Source: Actinobacteria bacterium UBA959 (GTDB lineage Bacteria; Actinomycetota; Actinomycetes; S36-B12; UBA5976). From it: a stretch of 50,311 bases of DNA. The translations under genes and the position numbers were made by a program. The first letter of the stretch is position 1, and each line of letters starts with the position of its first letter. The stretch is from positions 18,864 through 69,174 of the forward strand of contig DBCL01000007.1 of assembly GCA_002293025.1 (NCBI GenBank). The letters run 5' to 3'. The notes beneath the pieces were generated by a model. That model was given only the letters and a program-made list of their open reading frames with translations. It did not search any database and was not told the DNA's origin. Of this stretch, positions 8,179-15,290 are shown in pieces.

Positions 8179-9155
8179 TAAGCAGCCTTGGAGTTCATTA
8201 ATCGTCGTAAAGATTCAATTCTGTCCTTAGATACTTCCGAGGATTCATCAAGTTGATTCAAGGCACAGTCGACCTCATCATGACTGCAAGCTTTCTTACA
8301 GTTTTGAATAATCTCTGCTAGATCTGTGAAAGCAGCAGCGATAGTTGCATTCTCAACATGTGCAATTCCAAAAGTCCTGATGCCTGGAGTGTCAATAATC
8401 CAACCACCCTCTGGAAGTAGCAGCGCATGAGCAGAGGTTGATGTGTGTCTGCCCCGCCCAGTTACTTCATTAACTGAACCAGTAGATCGATCGGCTGTAG
8501 GAACTAGGGCATTAACTAAAGTTGACTTACCTACTCCACTCGAACCAACCAAAACTGTGGTTAGATCTTTAAGGATATTTTTTAGATTCACTAAGTCCAT
8601 GCCTTTTTGCAAAGTTAGAATTTTTGAAGTTAAACCTTGATATTGTGCCACCAACTCTTTTGGGTCAGCAAGATCTGTTTTAGTTATTATCAGAATTGTT
8701 TGCATGCCTTCATTCAGTGCTGCAACCAAGGCACGATCAATCAACCTAGGTTGTGGTTCTGGGTTGGTTGCCGAAACAACAATGGCTAATTGATTTGCAT
8801 TTGCTACCAGAACTCTTTCGGTTGCTTCCGAGTCGTCAGCGGTACGTCGCAATGAAGTCTTACGTTCAGAAACCTTAACAATTCGAGCCAAAGAGCCAAT
8901 CGTTCCAGATAAATCACCAACAATTGAAACTTCGTCACCAACCACTACAGCAGCTTTCCCCAGCTCTCGCGCAGTTACCGCACTAATTTGAGTATCTTCA
9001 TCGTCACTGAGCACACATGTGTAGCGGCCACGATCTATTGTTACAACTTTAGCAAGTGCTGCATCATCATGTTTTGGTCGATCCTTACTGCGGGGCCTAG
9101 AACTTCGGCTTGGCCTAAACTTAATCGAATCTTCGTCTTGATGATTTCTAGTCAC
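8175..9155 (-). CDS. rsgA: Ribosome small subunit-dependent GTPase A
   Basis: 326 residues. It is a circularly permuted GTPase: an N-terminal OB-like domain, then G4 (TKTD), G1 (GSSGVGKSTLVN) and G3 (DTPG) in that order, and a C-terminal Cys/His zinc-knuckle region (CKKACSHDEVDC). RsgA helps late maturation of the 30S subunit by removing assembly factors. A basic, serine/arginine-rich N-terminal tail of about 25 residues is typical of actinobacterial members. The GTG start at 9155 overlaps the aroA stop in a GTGA junction, so translation is probably coupled. Confidence 0.93.
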   Translation of the reverse strand: MTRNHQDEDSIKFRPSRSSRPRSKDRPKHDDAALAKVVTIDRGRYTCVLSDDEDTQISAVTARELGKAAVVVGDEVSIVGDLSGTIGSLARIVKVSERKTSLRRTADDSEATERVLVANANQLAIVVSATNPEPQPRLIDRALVAALNEGMQTILIITKTDLADPKELVAQYQGLTSKILTLQKGMDLVNLKNILKDLTTVLVGSSGVGKSTLVNALVPTADRSTGSVNEVTGRGRHTSTSAHALLLPEGGWIIDTPGIRTFGIAHVENATIAAAFTDLAEIIQNCKKACSHDEVDCALNQLDESSEVSKDRIESLRRLMNSKAAY

Positions 9156-10420
9156 AAATCTCCAGCAACTAATTGTTTCCACATATCTGCAAAGTTAGGC
9201 AAAGTTTTAGAAGTTGTTTCCACGTCATCAAGAACTAAGTCTGAATTTAAGCCCAATATCGCAGCAAACATTGCCATTCGGTGATCATGATAGGAACTAA
9301 GCACTGAATCTGCTCTCGAAACAGTTCCACCAAAAATTTCTAAGCCATCAGCGAGGCCAACAGCTTTCACTCCAACCTTGTCTAATTCAGTGCTCAATGC
9401 CAGTAATCGATTAGTTTCATGCCCTCGCAGGTGAGCAATTCCAGTCAGTGTTGAAACTCCTGGCGCAAATGCACAAACAGCAGCAATCACTGGAGTTAAT
9501 TCCCCAACAGCCGATAGATCAGCGGTTAAAGGTTTCAACACTTTTGGACCTGTAACAGTGAGAACAGAGTTTGTTAAGTCCACAGCTGCACCCATCAATG
9601 AAAAAATGCTGCGAATTTGGTCACCAGCTTGAGTAGTTGAACTAGGCCAGTTGGGAATTGAAACTCTTCCAGCCGTTACCATCGCTGCAGCTAAAAAAGC
9701 TGCGGCATTAGATAGGTCAGGTTCAATTACCCGATCTACGGGCAGCAACGGGGAGGCCTTGATAGTGAATGTCTGACCACTCATGGCTACTGAGACTCCA
9801 TGCTCACTTAGCATTGAAATTGTCATCTCAATGTGTGGCATTGATGGAAGTTTCTCCCCAGTGTGAGTTAGTCGCAACCCATTCTTAAATTTAGATCCAA
9901 CCAAAAGCAAGGCTGAGATGAACTGACTAGAGGCAGAGGCATCAATTTGAATGTCTGAACCGGTAACTTCACCCTTACCAACAACTACAAACGGTAGTGC
10001 ATTTCGGTGGTCATCTTGAACCTCTACTCCAAGTGACCTAAGAGATTCGATAGTGACCTGCATAGGGCGCATTCGTGCTTGTGGATCACCATCGAAGCTG
10101 GTGGCTCCTTTAGCTAATGCTGCAATGATTGGCACAAAACGCATGACTGTTCCAGCTAGGCCAACTTCAACTTTGCCAGAACTGATTAATTCTCCAGGAA
10201 AGACTTGAATGGAATCGACTTGAACATCGACACTTATTCCTAACGCTTGCAGCGCAGAGATCATTAGTTGAGTGTCTCGCGAAATTAAAGGATTACTGAT
10301 CTTGCTTGGACCAGAACTTAAACTCGCAAGCACTAGAGCGCGATTAGTAATGGATTTCGATCCAGGCACGCTGACCAGCCCCGTCACAGGGGATGCTGCC
10401 CTTGGTGCCTTCCAGCTCAT
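9152..10420 (-). CDS. aroA: 3-phosphoshikimate 1-carboxyvinyltransferase (EPSP synthase)
   Basis: 422 residues, full length. The PEP/shikimate-binding N-terminus reads PGSKSITNRALVLA (residues 20-33), followed by GLAGTVMRFVPI and DGDPQARMRPM. The C-terminal half contains the conserved GHETNR and DHRMAM blocks. It catalyses the sixth step of the shikimate pathway, making 5-enolpyruvylshikimate-3-phosphate. It is first in an aroA-rsgA unit, a pairing common in Actinobacteria. TACCCT lies six bases before the ATG, supporting a leaderless start. Confidence 0.96.
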   Translation of the reverse strand: MSWKAPRAASPVTGLVSVPGSKSITNRALVLASLSSGPSKISNPLISRDTQLMISALQALGISVDVQVDSIQVFPGELISSGKVEVGLAGTVMRFVPIIAALAKGATSFDGDPQARMRPMQVTIESLRSLGVEVQDDHRNALPFVVVGKGEVTGSDIQIDASASSQFISALLLVGSKFKNGLRLTHTGEKLPSMPHIEMTISMLSEHGVSVAMSGQTFTIKASPLLPVDRVIEPDLSNAAAFLAAAMVTAGRVSIPNWPSSTTQAGDQIRSIFSLMGAAVDLTNSVLTVTGPKVLKPLTADLSAVGELTPVIAAVCAFAPGVSTLTGIAHLRGHETNRLLALSTELDKVGVKAVGLADGLEIFGGTVSRADSVLSSYHDHRMAMFAAILGLNSDLVLDDVETTSKTLPNFADMWKQLVAGDL

Positions 10421-10426
10421 GGCGAG

Positions 10427-10432
10427 AGGGTA
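10427..10432 (-). promoter_or_regulatory. -10 element, leaderless promoter of aroA
   Basis: On the minus strand TACCCT, then CTCGCC, then the ATG at 10420. The divergent SRAP gene starts 42 bases away. Confidence 0.6.
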
Positions 10433-10462
10433 CTTGGCTTGAGTTCATGGCATGCTTTTCAT

Positions 10463-11161
10463 ATGTGTGGAAGGTATGCAGCTAGCAATGATCTGGCGGA
10501 AATCAGCAGTGAATTTGCAATCGAACAGGTTCTAGCTGGGCTGCCTGAGCCTCGATACAACATCGCCCCAACCTTGCCAATCGCCGTAGTTCTTGATCTG
10601 AAAAGTAAACGCTCCTTGGATGTAATGTCTTGGGGGCTGGTCCCCAACTGGGCTGAATCTGGGGAGATTAATTCGAACTTGATAAATGCACGTATTGAAA
10701 CAATTGTTAGCAAGCCTTCATTTAGAGATGCAGTCAGATATCGTCGATGCGTTATTCCAGCAAGTGGTTGGTTTGAATGGCAGACGACCCTGAAGTCGGT
10801 GGGTAAAAAACAGCCCTACTATTTTCAACCTGAGTCTGGAAGATTATTGGCATTTGCTGGAATCTACGAGATTTGGCAAGGTCACTTAAAGACCGCAGCC
10901 ATAATCACCACCGACGCAAATTCATCGGTAGCTCCAATCCATGATCGAATGCCCGTCTTGTTATCTAAAGAAAATATTGCGCACTGGCTTGATGAACAAA
11001 ATACTGATTCGGGTCTCGCTGTGGCGCAGTTAACAGATCGAACTGAAATTAAGTTGAAGTCGTTTCCAGTAACTACTGATTTGAACAATGTTAGAAATCA
11101 AGGTGTGCACTTACTACAGCCAGTATCCACACCAGCAACCCAACCAACGCTTTTTGGTTAG
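10463..11161 (+). CDS. SRAP-domain (HMCES/YedK) abasic-site DNA-protein crosslinking protein
   Basis: 232 residues. The protein must begin Met-Cys-Gly-Arg because, after Met removal, Cys2 attacks abasic sites in single-stranded DNA. This decides for the ATG at 10463 rather than one eight codons upstream. Other active-site blocks are present: RYNIAPT (Asn), the MSWGLVPNWA strand, GWFEW (Glu) and PIHDRMPVLL (His). The family shields abasic sites during replication and is linked with the SOS response. CATGCT is placed six bases before the ATG, a one-base variant of the leaderless -10 pattern. It stands alone, divergent from aroA. Confidence 0.93.
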   Translation: MCGRYAASNDLAEISSEFAIEQVLAGLPEPRYNIAPTLPIAVVLDLKSKRSLDVMSWGLVPNWAESGEINSNLINARIETIVSKPSFRDAVRYRRCVIPASGWFEWQTTLKSVGKKQPYYFQPESGRLLAFAGIYEIWQGHLKTAAIITTDANSSVAPIHDRMPVLLSKENIAHWLDEQNTDSGLAVAQLTDRTEIKLKSFPVTTDLNNVRNQGVHLLQPVSTPATQPTLFG

Positions 11162-11202
11162 TTCTCGTATTTGCAAATAGATCGCAAAAACAACACCTGA
11201 TA

Positions 11203-11231
11203 TTGCAAACTTTTGAACCTTGACATAAAAT
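11203..11231 (+). promoter_or_regulatory. Promoter of the cysK-cysE leader transcript
   Basis: A -35 TTGCAA (11203-11208), a 17-base spacer and a -10 TAAAAT (11226-11231) are followed by six bases and the ATG of the poly-Cys ORF at 11238. This is the best-formed promoter in the window. A second copy of TTGCAA, inside the palindrome ATTTGCAAAT (11169-11178), lies 32 bases upstream. Confidence 0.75.
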
Positions 11232-11243
11232 AATCTTATGTCA
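11221..11243. promoter_or_regulatory. Inverted repeat over the cysK leader -10, possible operator
   Basis: TGACATAA (11221-11228) and TTATGTCA (11236-11243) are perfect inverted arms seven bases apart. They span the -10 hexamer and the first six transcribed bases. Because the message would start at 11238, the left arm is not transcribed, so this cannot be an RNA hairpin and is better read as a binding site for a dimeric regulator. The regulator is unknown. Confidence 0.5.
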
Positions 11244-11315
11244 TTTAAACTTACTCAGAAAAAATGCAAACACTTTCTGACTCCCTGTTGTGTTGTTACC
11301 TGTGCTTGTTGTTAA
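11238..11315 (+). CDS. Leaderless poly-cysteine leader peptide of cysK-cysE
   Basis: A 25-codon ORF. The peptide has six Cys: residue 10, then 17, 18, 22, 24 and 25, the last two just before TAA. Five of the last nine codons are TGT. The ATG lies exactly six bases after TAAAAT, so it should be translated from the first base of the mRNA. Leaderless poly-cysteine short ORFs are known in mycobacteria as cysteine-responsive attenuators of downstream genes; here the target is the cysteine-synthesis operon itself, 73 bases on. Two pairings that exclude each other are visible: 11285-11290 with 11313-11318, and 11312-11317 with 11339-11344. Expression and mechanism are inferred. Confidence 0.75.
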   Translation: MSFKLTQKKCKHFLTPCCVVTCACC

Positions 11316-11388
11316 CAGCCAGTCCTAACGATTAATTTTGTTAAAGCTTCAGTTTGAATCGATGTAAAATCTAACTTAAAGGAAAATA

Positions 11389-12321
11389 ATGAAAATCTAT
11401 GACAACATCACACAGGTGGTGGGAAATACTCCGCTCGTAAAATTCAATCGCATCATGGATGGTGCTGGTGCAACGGTTGTGGGCAAACTTGAGTTTTACA
11501 ACCCAACCAGCACTGTTAAGGATCGAATTGGTATCGCAATGATTGATGCCGCAGAGGAGTCGGGAGCATTAAAGCCAGGTGGGACCATTGTGGAAGCTAC
11601 CAGCGGAAATACTGGAATTGCACTTGCCATGGTTGGTGCTGCTAGAGGTTACAAAGTTGTGCTAACCATGCCAGATTCAATGAGTCGGGAACGTAGAACT
11701 CTTCTGAGGGCATTTGGTGCGCAACTAGTGCTAACTCCTGCTCCTGAAGGTATGCGTGGTGCTGTTGCTAAGTCTGAGGAGATTGGCGCTACTAAGGGTG
11801 CAGTTCTAGTCCGACAATTTGCTAATCAAGCTAATCCAGAAATTCATCGAAAAACCACTGCCCAGGAGATTTGGCGGGATACTGATGGCCAGGTAGCAGC
11901 ATTAGTGGCTGGTATAGGAACTGGTGGCACGATTACCGGTGTTGGTCACGCATTGAAAAAGCTAAATCCTGAAGTGAAAATAATTGCAGTAGAGCCTGCT
12001 GCATCACCAATATTGAATGGTGGAACAGCCTCTGGGCACCCACTTCAGGGAATTGGTCCAAACTTTATCCCCGAGATCTTGGATACCAAAATCTATGATG
12101 AAGTCTTGGATGCGCCAAATGAAGAAGCAATTAAGTATGCCAGACGAGCAGGCGTTGAAGAGGGAATACTGGCAGGGATTTCATCAGGCGCAGCGCTTTG
12201 GGGTGCAGCTCAAGTGGCTAGAAGACCTGAATTTGCTGGAAAACTAATTGTAGTGATCATTCCATCGTTTGGTGAACGGTACTTATCAACTGTGCTTTAT
12301 CAAGATTTACAGGAGAATTAG
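11389..12321 (+). CDS. cysK: Cysteine synthase (O-acetylserine sulfhydrylase)
   Basis: 310 residues, the family length. PLP lysine is K44 in the PTSTVKDRIG block; the substrate loop TSGNTG is at 71-76, and the phosphate-binding GTGGTITG loop is near 175. It makes cysteine from O-acetylserine and sulfide in the cytoplasm. AAAGGA lies before the ATG. It is followed after two bases by cysE, so the two steps of cysteine synthesis are one operon under the poly-Cys leader described above. Confidence 0.97.
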   Translation: MKIYDNITQVVGNTPLVKFNRIMDGAGATVVGKLEFYNPTSTVKDRIGIAMIDAAEESGALKPGGTIVEATSGNTGIALAMVGAARGYKVVLTMPDSMSRERRTLLRAFGAQLVLTPAPEGMRGAVAKSEEIGATKGAVLVRQFANQANPEIHRKTTAQEIWRDTDGQVAALVAGIGTGGTITGVGHALKKLNPEVKIIAVEPAASPILNGGTASGHPLQGIGPNFIPEILDTKIYDEVLDAPNEEAIKYARRAGVEEGILAGISSGAALWGAAQVARRPEFAGKLIVVIIPSFGERYLSTVLYQDLQEN

Positions 12322-12323
12322 GC

Positions 12324-12875
12324 TTGCATTTCTTGCAGAGGTTAAATGAAGACCTAAACAATGCTTTAATAAGAGACCCAGCAGCTCGCAGTAAGTTGGA
12401 GGTAGCTCTGGCTTATCCGGGAATGCATGCAATCTGGCTGCACCAACTTGCTCACTGGATCTGGCTCAAAAGACTTTATCTTGCCGCTCGAATACTTTCA
12501 AACTTAAATCGGTGGTTAACTGGAATCGAGATCCACCCAGGCGCTGTGATTGGCCGAAGAGTTTTCATTGATCATGGAATGGGAGTGGTTATTGGTGAAA
12601 CTTCAATAGTAGGTAATGATGTATTGATCTACCACAATGTGACTTTGGGAGGTAGAAGTTTGGCGCGGGTTAAGCGCCATCCGACAATTGAGGATTATGT
12701 GATTATTGGTGCTGGTGCAAAGGTGCTAGGTGATATAAGGGTGGGAACCGGGGCTGTGATTGGTGCAAATAGTGTGATAACCAAGAATGTTTCCCCAGGT
12801 ACTGTGGTGGTTGCTGCTGAACAAAAGTTGCTGACCAAAACTGACCTGACCGACCCAGAGCTTTGGAGCATCTGA
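12324..12875 (+). CDS. cysE: Serine O-acetyltransferase
   Basis: 183 residues, short like many actinobacterial and Gram-positive CysE. An N-terminal helical part contains HQLAHWIW, then left-handed beta-helix hexapeptide repeats run from about residue 70 to 165, with the catalytic-region block FIDHGMGVVIGETS and HNVTLGG. It acetylates serine with acetyl-CoA to give the CysK substrate. The start is TTG at 12324, with AGGAG (12311-12315) eight bases ahead and no better start nearby. It overlaps no gene and ends 24 bases before the convergent bL37 gene. Confidence 0.93.
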   Translation: MHFLQRLNEDLNNALIRDPAARSKLEVALAYPGMHAIWLHQLAHWIWLKRLYLAARILSNLNRWLTGIEIHPGAVIGRRVFIDHGMGVVIGETSIVGNDVLIYHNVTLGGRSLARVKRHPTIEDYVIIGAGAKVLGDIRVGTGAVIGANSVITKNVSPGTVVVAAEQKLLTKTDLTDPELWSI

Positions 12876-12899
12876 GATCAGTTAGGTTCAGTTAAAGAT

Positions 12900-12974
12900 T
12901 TATGCGCCTGGACGCTTGCCGTGATTAGCCTTGTTTTTCTTACGAGCCCGCTTTTTCCTGCCGCGCTTACCCAT
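12900..12974 (-). CDS. Ribosomal protein bL37 (24 residues)
   Basis: A 24-codon ORF on the minus strand with composition K/R 46 percent, beginning MGKRGRKKRARKK and ending ANHGKRPGA. The pattern MxKRGRKKR...KANHGKRPxx matches the tiny large-subunit protein bL37 first seen in mycobacterial 70S structures. A strong Shine-Dalgarno GAGGAG lies four bases before the ATG. It is alone between cysE and pdtaS. Genes this small are usually missed by gene callers. Identity rests on pattern memory, not a search. Confidence 0.85.
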   Translation of the reverse strand: MGKRGRKKRARKKNKANHGKRPGA

Positions 12975-13024
12975 ATCACTCCTCAATCGAATGGTGCATC
13001 CTCTCATAACTTAGAAGGGTTAAG

Positions 13025-13030
13025 TAATCT
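13025..13030 (+). promoter_or_regulatory. -10 element, leaderless promoter of pdtaS
   Basis: TAATCT, then GCCCCT, then the GTG at 13037. No ribosome-binding sequence is present. Confidence 0.6.
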
Positions 13031-13036
13031 GCCCCT

Positions 13037-14425
13037 GTGGCAACCCTAGAAGAACTGGTCAAAGAACACTCTGATCTTGAGGATCAAGAGCGTGAGCAAC
13101 TGAGCAATTTGATTGCAGAATGGATGCTGCTTGCTGACCTCTCCTTTTCTGACTTACTACTTTGGATTCCCAAATGGAACGAAGGTGGGTTTATCTGTGT
13201 TGCCCAAATTCGCCCAGTGACTGCCGCAACTTCAGTTTCCCACGACCGAGTGGGTGATTTTCAAGCTAGAGGTAGATCAATTGCGGTTGATAGAGCAGAG
13301 CAACAAAAACAAATTATTGAACACCAAGGTATAACTGCAATTCCAATAATTAAAAGTAATAAGTGCATCGCCATAATCGAACGCTTCCCAAGTAGCCGTC
13401 AACAAGGCACACTAACTGACGCATATTTGAATTCTGCAGATAAGTTATTTGAAATGGCTCGAGAATGTGAATTCCCGCCACATAATGCAATTTCAACAAC
13501 TACTTCACCGCCCAGAGTGGGGGACGGGGTTCTCTTAATCGACAACTTGGGAGTTGTGCAATATGCCTCTCCTAATGCGATTTCAGCGTATCGAAGATTA
13601 GGAATGGCAACAAACCTAGCCGGGGTTAATCTGGCAGCAACCACAGTTTCATTATTGAAGAAGCATGGTGTTGTTGATGAAGTCGTAACTTTGATAGCTC
13701 GAGGTGAAGCTGCTGGTGGGGCAGAAGTAGAGAACAAAACTGCAACAATTACTTTACGCAGCTATCCATTAATTAAGTCTGGAATAAAAGATGGTGCCTT
13801 AGTTTTAGTAAGAGATGTAACTGAACTTCGTAGACGAGATAAAGCCCTTTTAACCAAAGAATCTGCATTACGGGAAGCACATCATCGTGTGAAAAATAAC
13901 CTACAAACTGTTGCAGCCTTGCTCAGAATGCAGGCACGCAGATCTTCTCCAGAAACCAAGCGAGCTTTAAGTGAAGCCGAACGACGCATTGGTGTTATCG
14001 CTTTAGTGCATGAGACTTTAACCCTGGAGCCAACCAGTCGAATTAACTTCAATTTAATTGCGGATAGATTGATTGCTTTGACTCTAGAGTTGGCTGAGCC
14101 ACAAACTCAAATTGTTAGAAATGGAGATTTTGGTGATTGTGATGCTGATATATCAGTACCGCTAGCGGCTGCCTTGTCCGAACTTCTCCAAAATGCAATC
14201 GAACATGGCATGAGCCCTAACCTAATCACTCTAGATGTTTCTCAGGACTTAGAACAGATAGCGATGGTTGTTAGAAACAAGACAAATTCCAAATTAGATG
14301 TGATTGAGGGGCTTGGGTTATCTATCGTTCGGAGTTTAATTGAAGATGAGCTAGGTGGTGATGTCTTGGTTGTAAGCCAAGAACTTGAGTTTCGGGCACA
14401 TTTAAATGTTCCACTTCAGAAATAA
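13037..14425 (+). CDS. pdtaS: Sensor histidine kinase, PdtaS type
   Basis: 462 residues. An N-terminal GAF-like domain (about 1-145) is followed by a PAS-like domain (about 155-275), then a HisKA_2 dimerisation domain with phospho-acceptor block EAHHRVKNNLQT near 281, and a C-terminal ATPase with N-box ELLQNAIEHG. There are no membrane segments, so it senses a cytosolic signal. In mycobacteria PdtaS phosphorylates the ANTAR antiterminator PdtaR and lies next to whiB1, as here, which supports the name. GTG start in the leaderless arrangement. No PdtaR gene is in the window. Confidence 0.88.
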   Translation: MATLEELVKEHSDLEDQEREQLSNLIAEWMLLADLSFSDLLLWIPKWNEGGFICVAQIRPVTAATSVSHDRVGDFQARGRSIAVDRAEQQKQIIEHQGITAIPIIKSNKCIAIIERFPSSRQQGTLTDAYLNSADKLFEMARECEFPPHNAISTTTSPPRVGDGVLLIDNLGVVQYASPNAISAYRRLGMATNLAGVNLAATTVSLLKKHGVVDEVVTLIARGEAAGGAEVENKTATITLRSYPLIKSGIKDGALVLVRDVTELRRRDKALLTKESALREAHHRVKNNLQTVAALLRMQARRSSPETKRALSEAERRIGVIALVHETLTLEPTSRINFNLIADRLIALTLELAEPQTQIVRNGDFGDCDADISVPLAAALSELLQNAIEHGMSPNLITLDVSQDLEQIAMVVRNKTNSKLDVIEGLGLSIVRSLIEDELGGDVLVVSQELEFRAHLNVPLQK

Positions 14426-14451
14426 CAAAGGCCCGCAGATGCGGGCCTTTG
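14426..14451. terminator. Hairpin between pdtaS and whiB1
   Basis: CAAAGGCCCGC (14426-14436) and GCGGGCCTTTG (14441-14451) form a perfect 11-pair stem with loop AGAT. It lies just after the pdtaS stop and 24 bases beyond the whiB1 stop, so it can end both convergent transcripts. The U tract is short (TTT). Confidence 0.8.
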
Positions 14452-14474
14452 TGAACTAGCTAGGTCTAAATTAA

Positions 14475-14732
14475 TTAGACCATCTGCTGCGCTGAGCGAG
14501 AGCGAGCAGCGCGACGCTTTGCGGCACGACGCTCATCTTCACTCATTCCACCCCAGACGCCACTGTCTTGTGATGTTTCTAGTGCCCATTCCAAGCACTC
14601 ATCAACAGCTACGCATCTGCGGCAGACAGCTTTAGCTGCCTCGATTTGAACCAATGCAGGACCAGTGTTCCCGATGGGGAAGAACAACTCAGGATCCTCA
14701 TTACGGCATTCAGCCTGGTGTCTCCAGTCCAT
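14475..14732 (-). CDS. whiB1: WhiB1-type iron-sulfur transcription factor
   Basis: 85 residues. The four cluster cysteines are C9, C37, C40 and C46, the same spacing as Mycobacterium tuberculosis WhiB1, and the protein begins MDWRHQA and contains GVWGGMSEDERR followed by a basic DNA-binding tail. WhiB1 carries a nitric-oxide-sensitive 4Fe-4S cluster and partners with the primary sigma factor. The start at 14732 is chosen over one 16 codons upstream because AAAGGAGG lies six bases ahead. A perfect CRP-type palindrome lies 33 bases before the ATG. Confidence 0.95.
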   Translation of the reverse strand: MDWRHQAECRNEDPELFFPIGNTGPALVQIEAAKAVCRRCVAVDECLEWALETSQDSGVWGGMSEDERRAAKRRAARSRSAQQMV

Positions 14733-14764
14733 ACCGATCCTCCTTTGACTCGTGTGTCGAGCGC

Positions 14765-14782
14765 TTGTGACGCTGTTCACAA
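14765..14782. promoter_or_regulatory. CRP-type binding site upstream of whiB1
   Basis: TTGTGACGCTGTTCACAA contains TGTGA-N6-TCACA, the full CRP/FNR-family consensus, in an 18-base perfect-armed palindrome. In M. tuberculosis whiB1 is controlled by the cAMP receptor protein through sites of this form. A TACCTT hexamer on the minus strand (14787-14782) abuts it, so if that is the -10 the regulator would sit on the start of transcription. Confidence 0.7.
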
Positions 14783-14794
14783 GGTACTGGCTTA

Positions 14795-14896
14795 AGAATG
14801 CCCAAACTCAGAACTGGGTTTGGGCGCTAATAAGCGCTTGGGAGAAGAATCCCACAGATTTTGTCGTTGGGCAATACCCAACTTCTGAGAATGCCC
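14795..14896. other. Cluster of four hairpins between direct repeats, possible structured RNA
   Basis: Four stem-loops follow one another: 14800-14825 (11 pairs with one G-T, loop GAAC), 14824-14837 (GCGCT/AGCGC, loop AATA), 14839-14854 (TGGGA/TCCCA, loop GAAGAA) and 14866-14882 (GTTGGG/CCCAAC, loop CAATA). The nine-base sequence AGAATGCCC occurs at 14795-14803 and again at 14888-14896, on either side. No ORF with a ribosome site is seen here. Strand and function are unknown: it may be a small RNA, the leader of the gene at 14928, or a structured whiB1 leader. Confidence 0.45.
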
Positions 14897-14927
14897 TGAA
14901 TTGCGATCCCCTTAAGGTTATCTCCTC

Positions 14928-15290
14928 ATGGAAATGACTTTTCGACGCCTGGTGGCTGTGTGGTTAGCTAGCCTCCAAGCCCTGGTCTTGCTAGCTATTG
15001 CTTTGATAACCCTCGTTGGATCAGTGGTTACCCAGGATTTTGAAGTCAGAGTTTTGTTGCCTGAGTTGATCCTGTACGCGGCTTTTGTCGCTTTGTTGGT
15101 TTGGCTCGCCCTTGGTCTCAAAAAAGGCCGAGCCTGGGCAAGGGCCCCCATGATTTTGGTACAACTTCTCATGATCGGGATCAGTTACGAGGATTTCTTT
15201 CAATCCGGCGACTTAATCTGGCAAACCATCTCTATCTTGCTGTTTGGTTTAGCAGCCCTTGGAATTTGGGCTGCCTTCTCTACCGACTAA
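14928..15290 (+). CDS. Small four-helix membrane protein, function unknown
   Basis: 120 residues with four hydrophobic helices (about 9-33, 42-62, 71-87 and 95-116) and a basic loop KKGRAWAR after the second. Similar small integral membrane proteins occur near whiB1 in other Actinobacteria, so it may be a conserved neighbour, but no function is known. The start is uncertain between ATG at 14928 and ATG at 14934 (MTFRRL); neither has a good ribosome site. The end abuts the convergent sodN stop with no spacer. Confidence 0.7.
   Translation: MEMTFRRLVAVWLASLQALVLLAIALITLVGSVVTQDFEVRVLLPELILYAAFVALLVWLALGLKKGRAWARAPMILVQLLMIGISYEDFFQSGDLIWQTISILLFGLAALGIWAAFSTD

Noticed and set aside
14795..14896. 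SRP RNA, 6C RNA or tmRNA
   Set aside because: None of the conserved marks is present: no C-rich loops, no SRP GGAAGC-type tetraloop domain and no tRNA-like ends.
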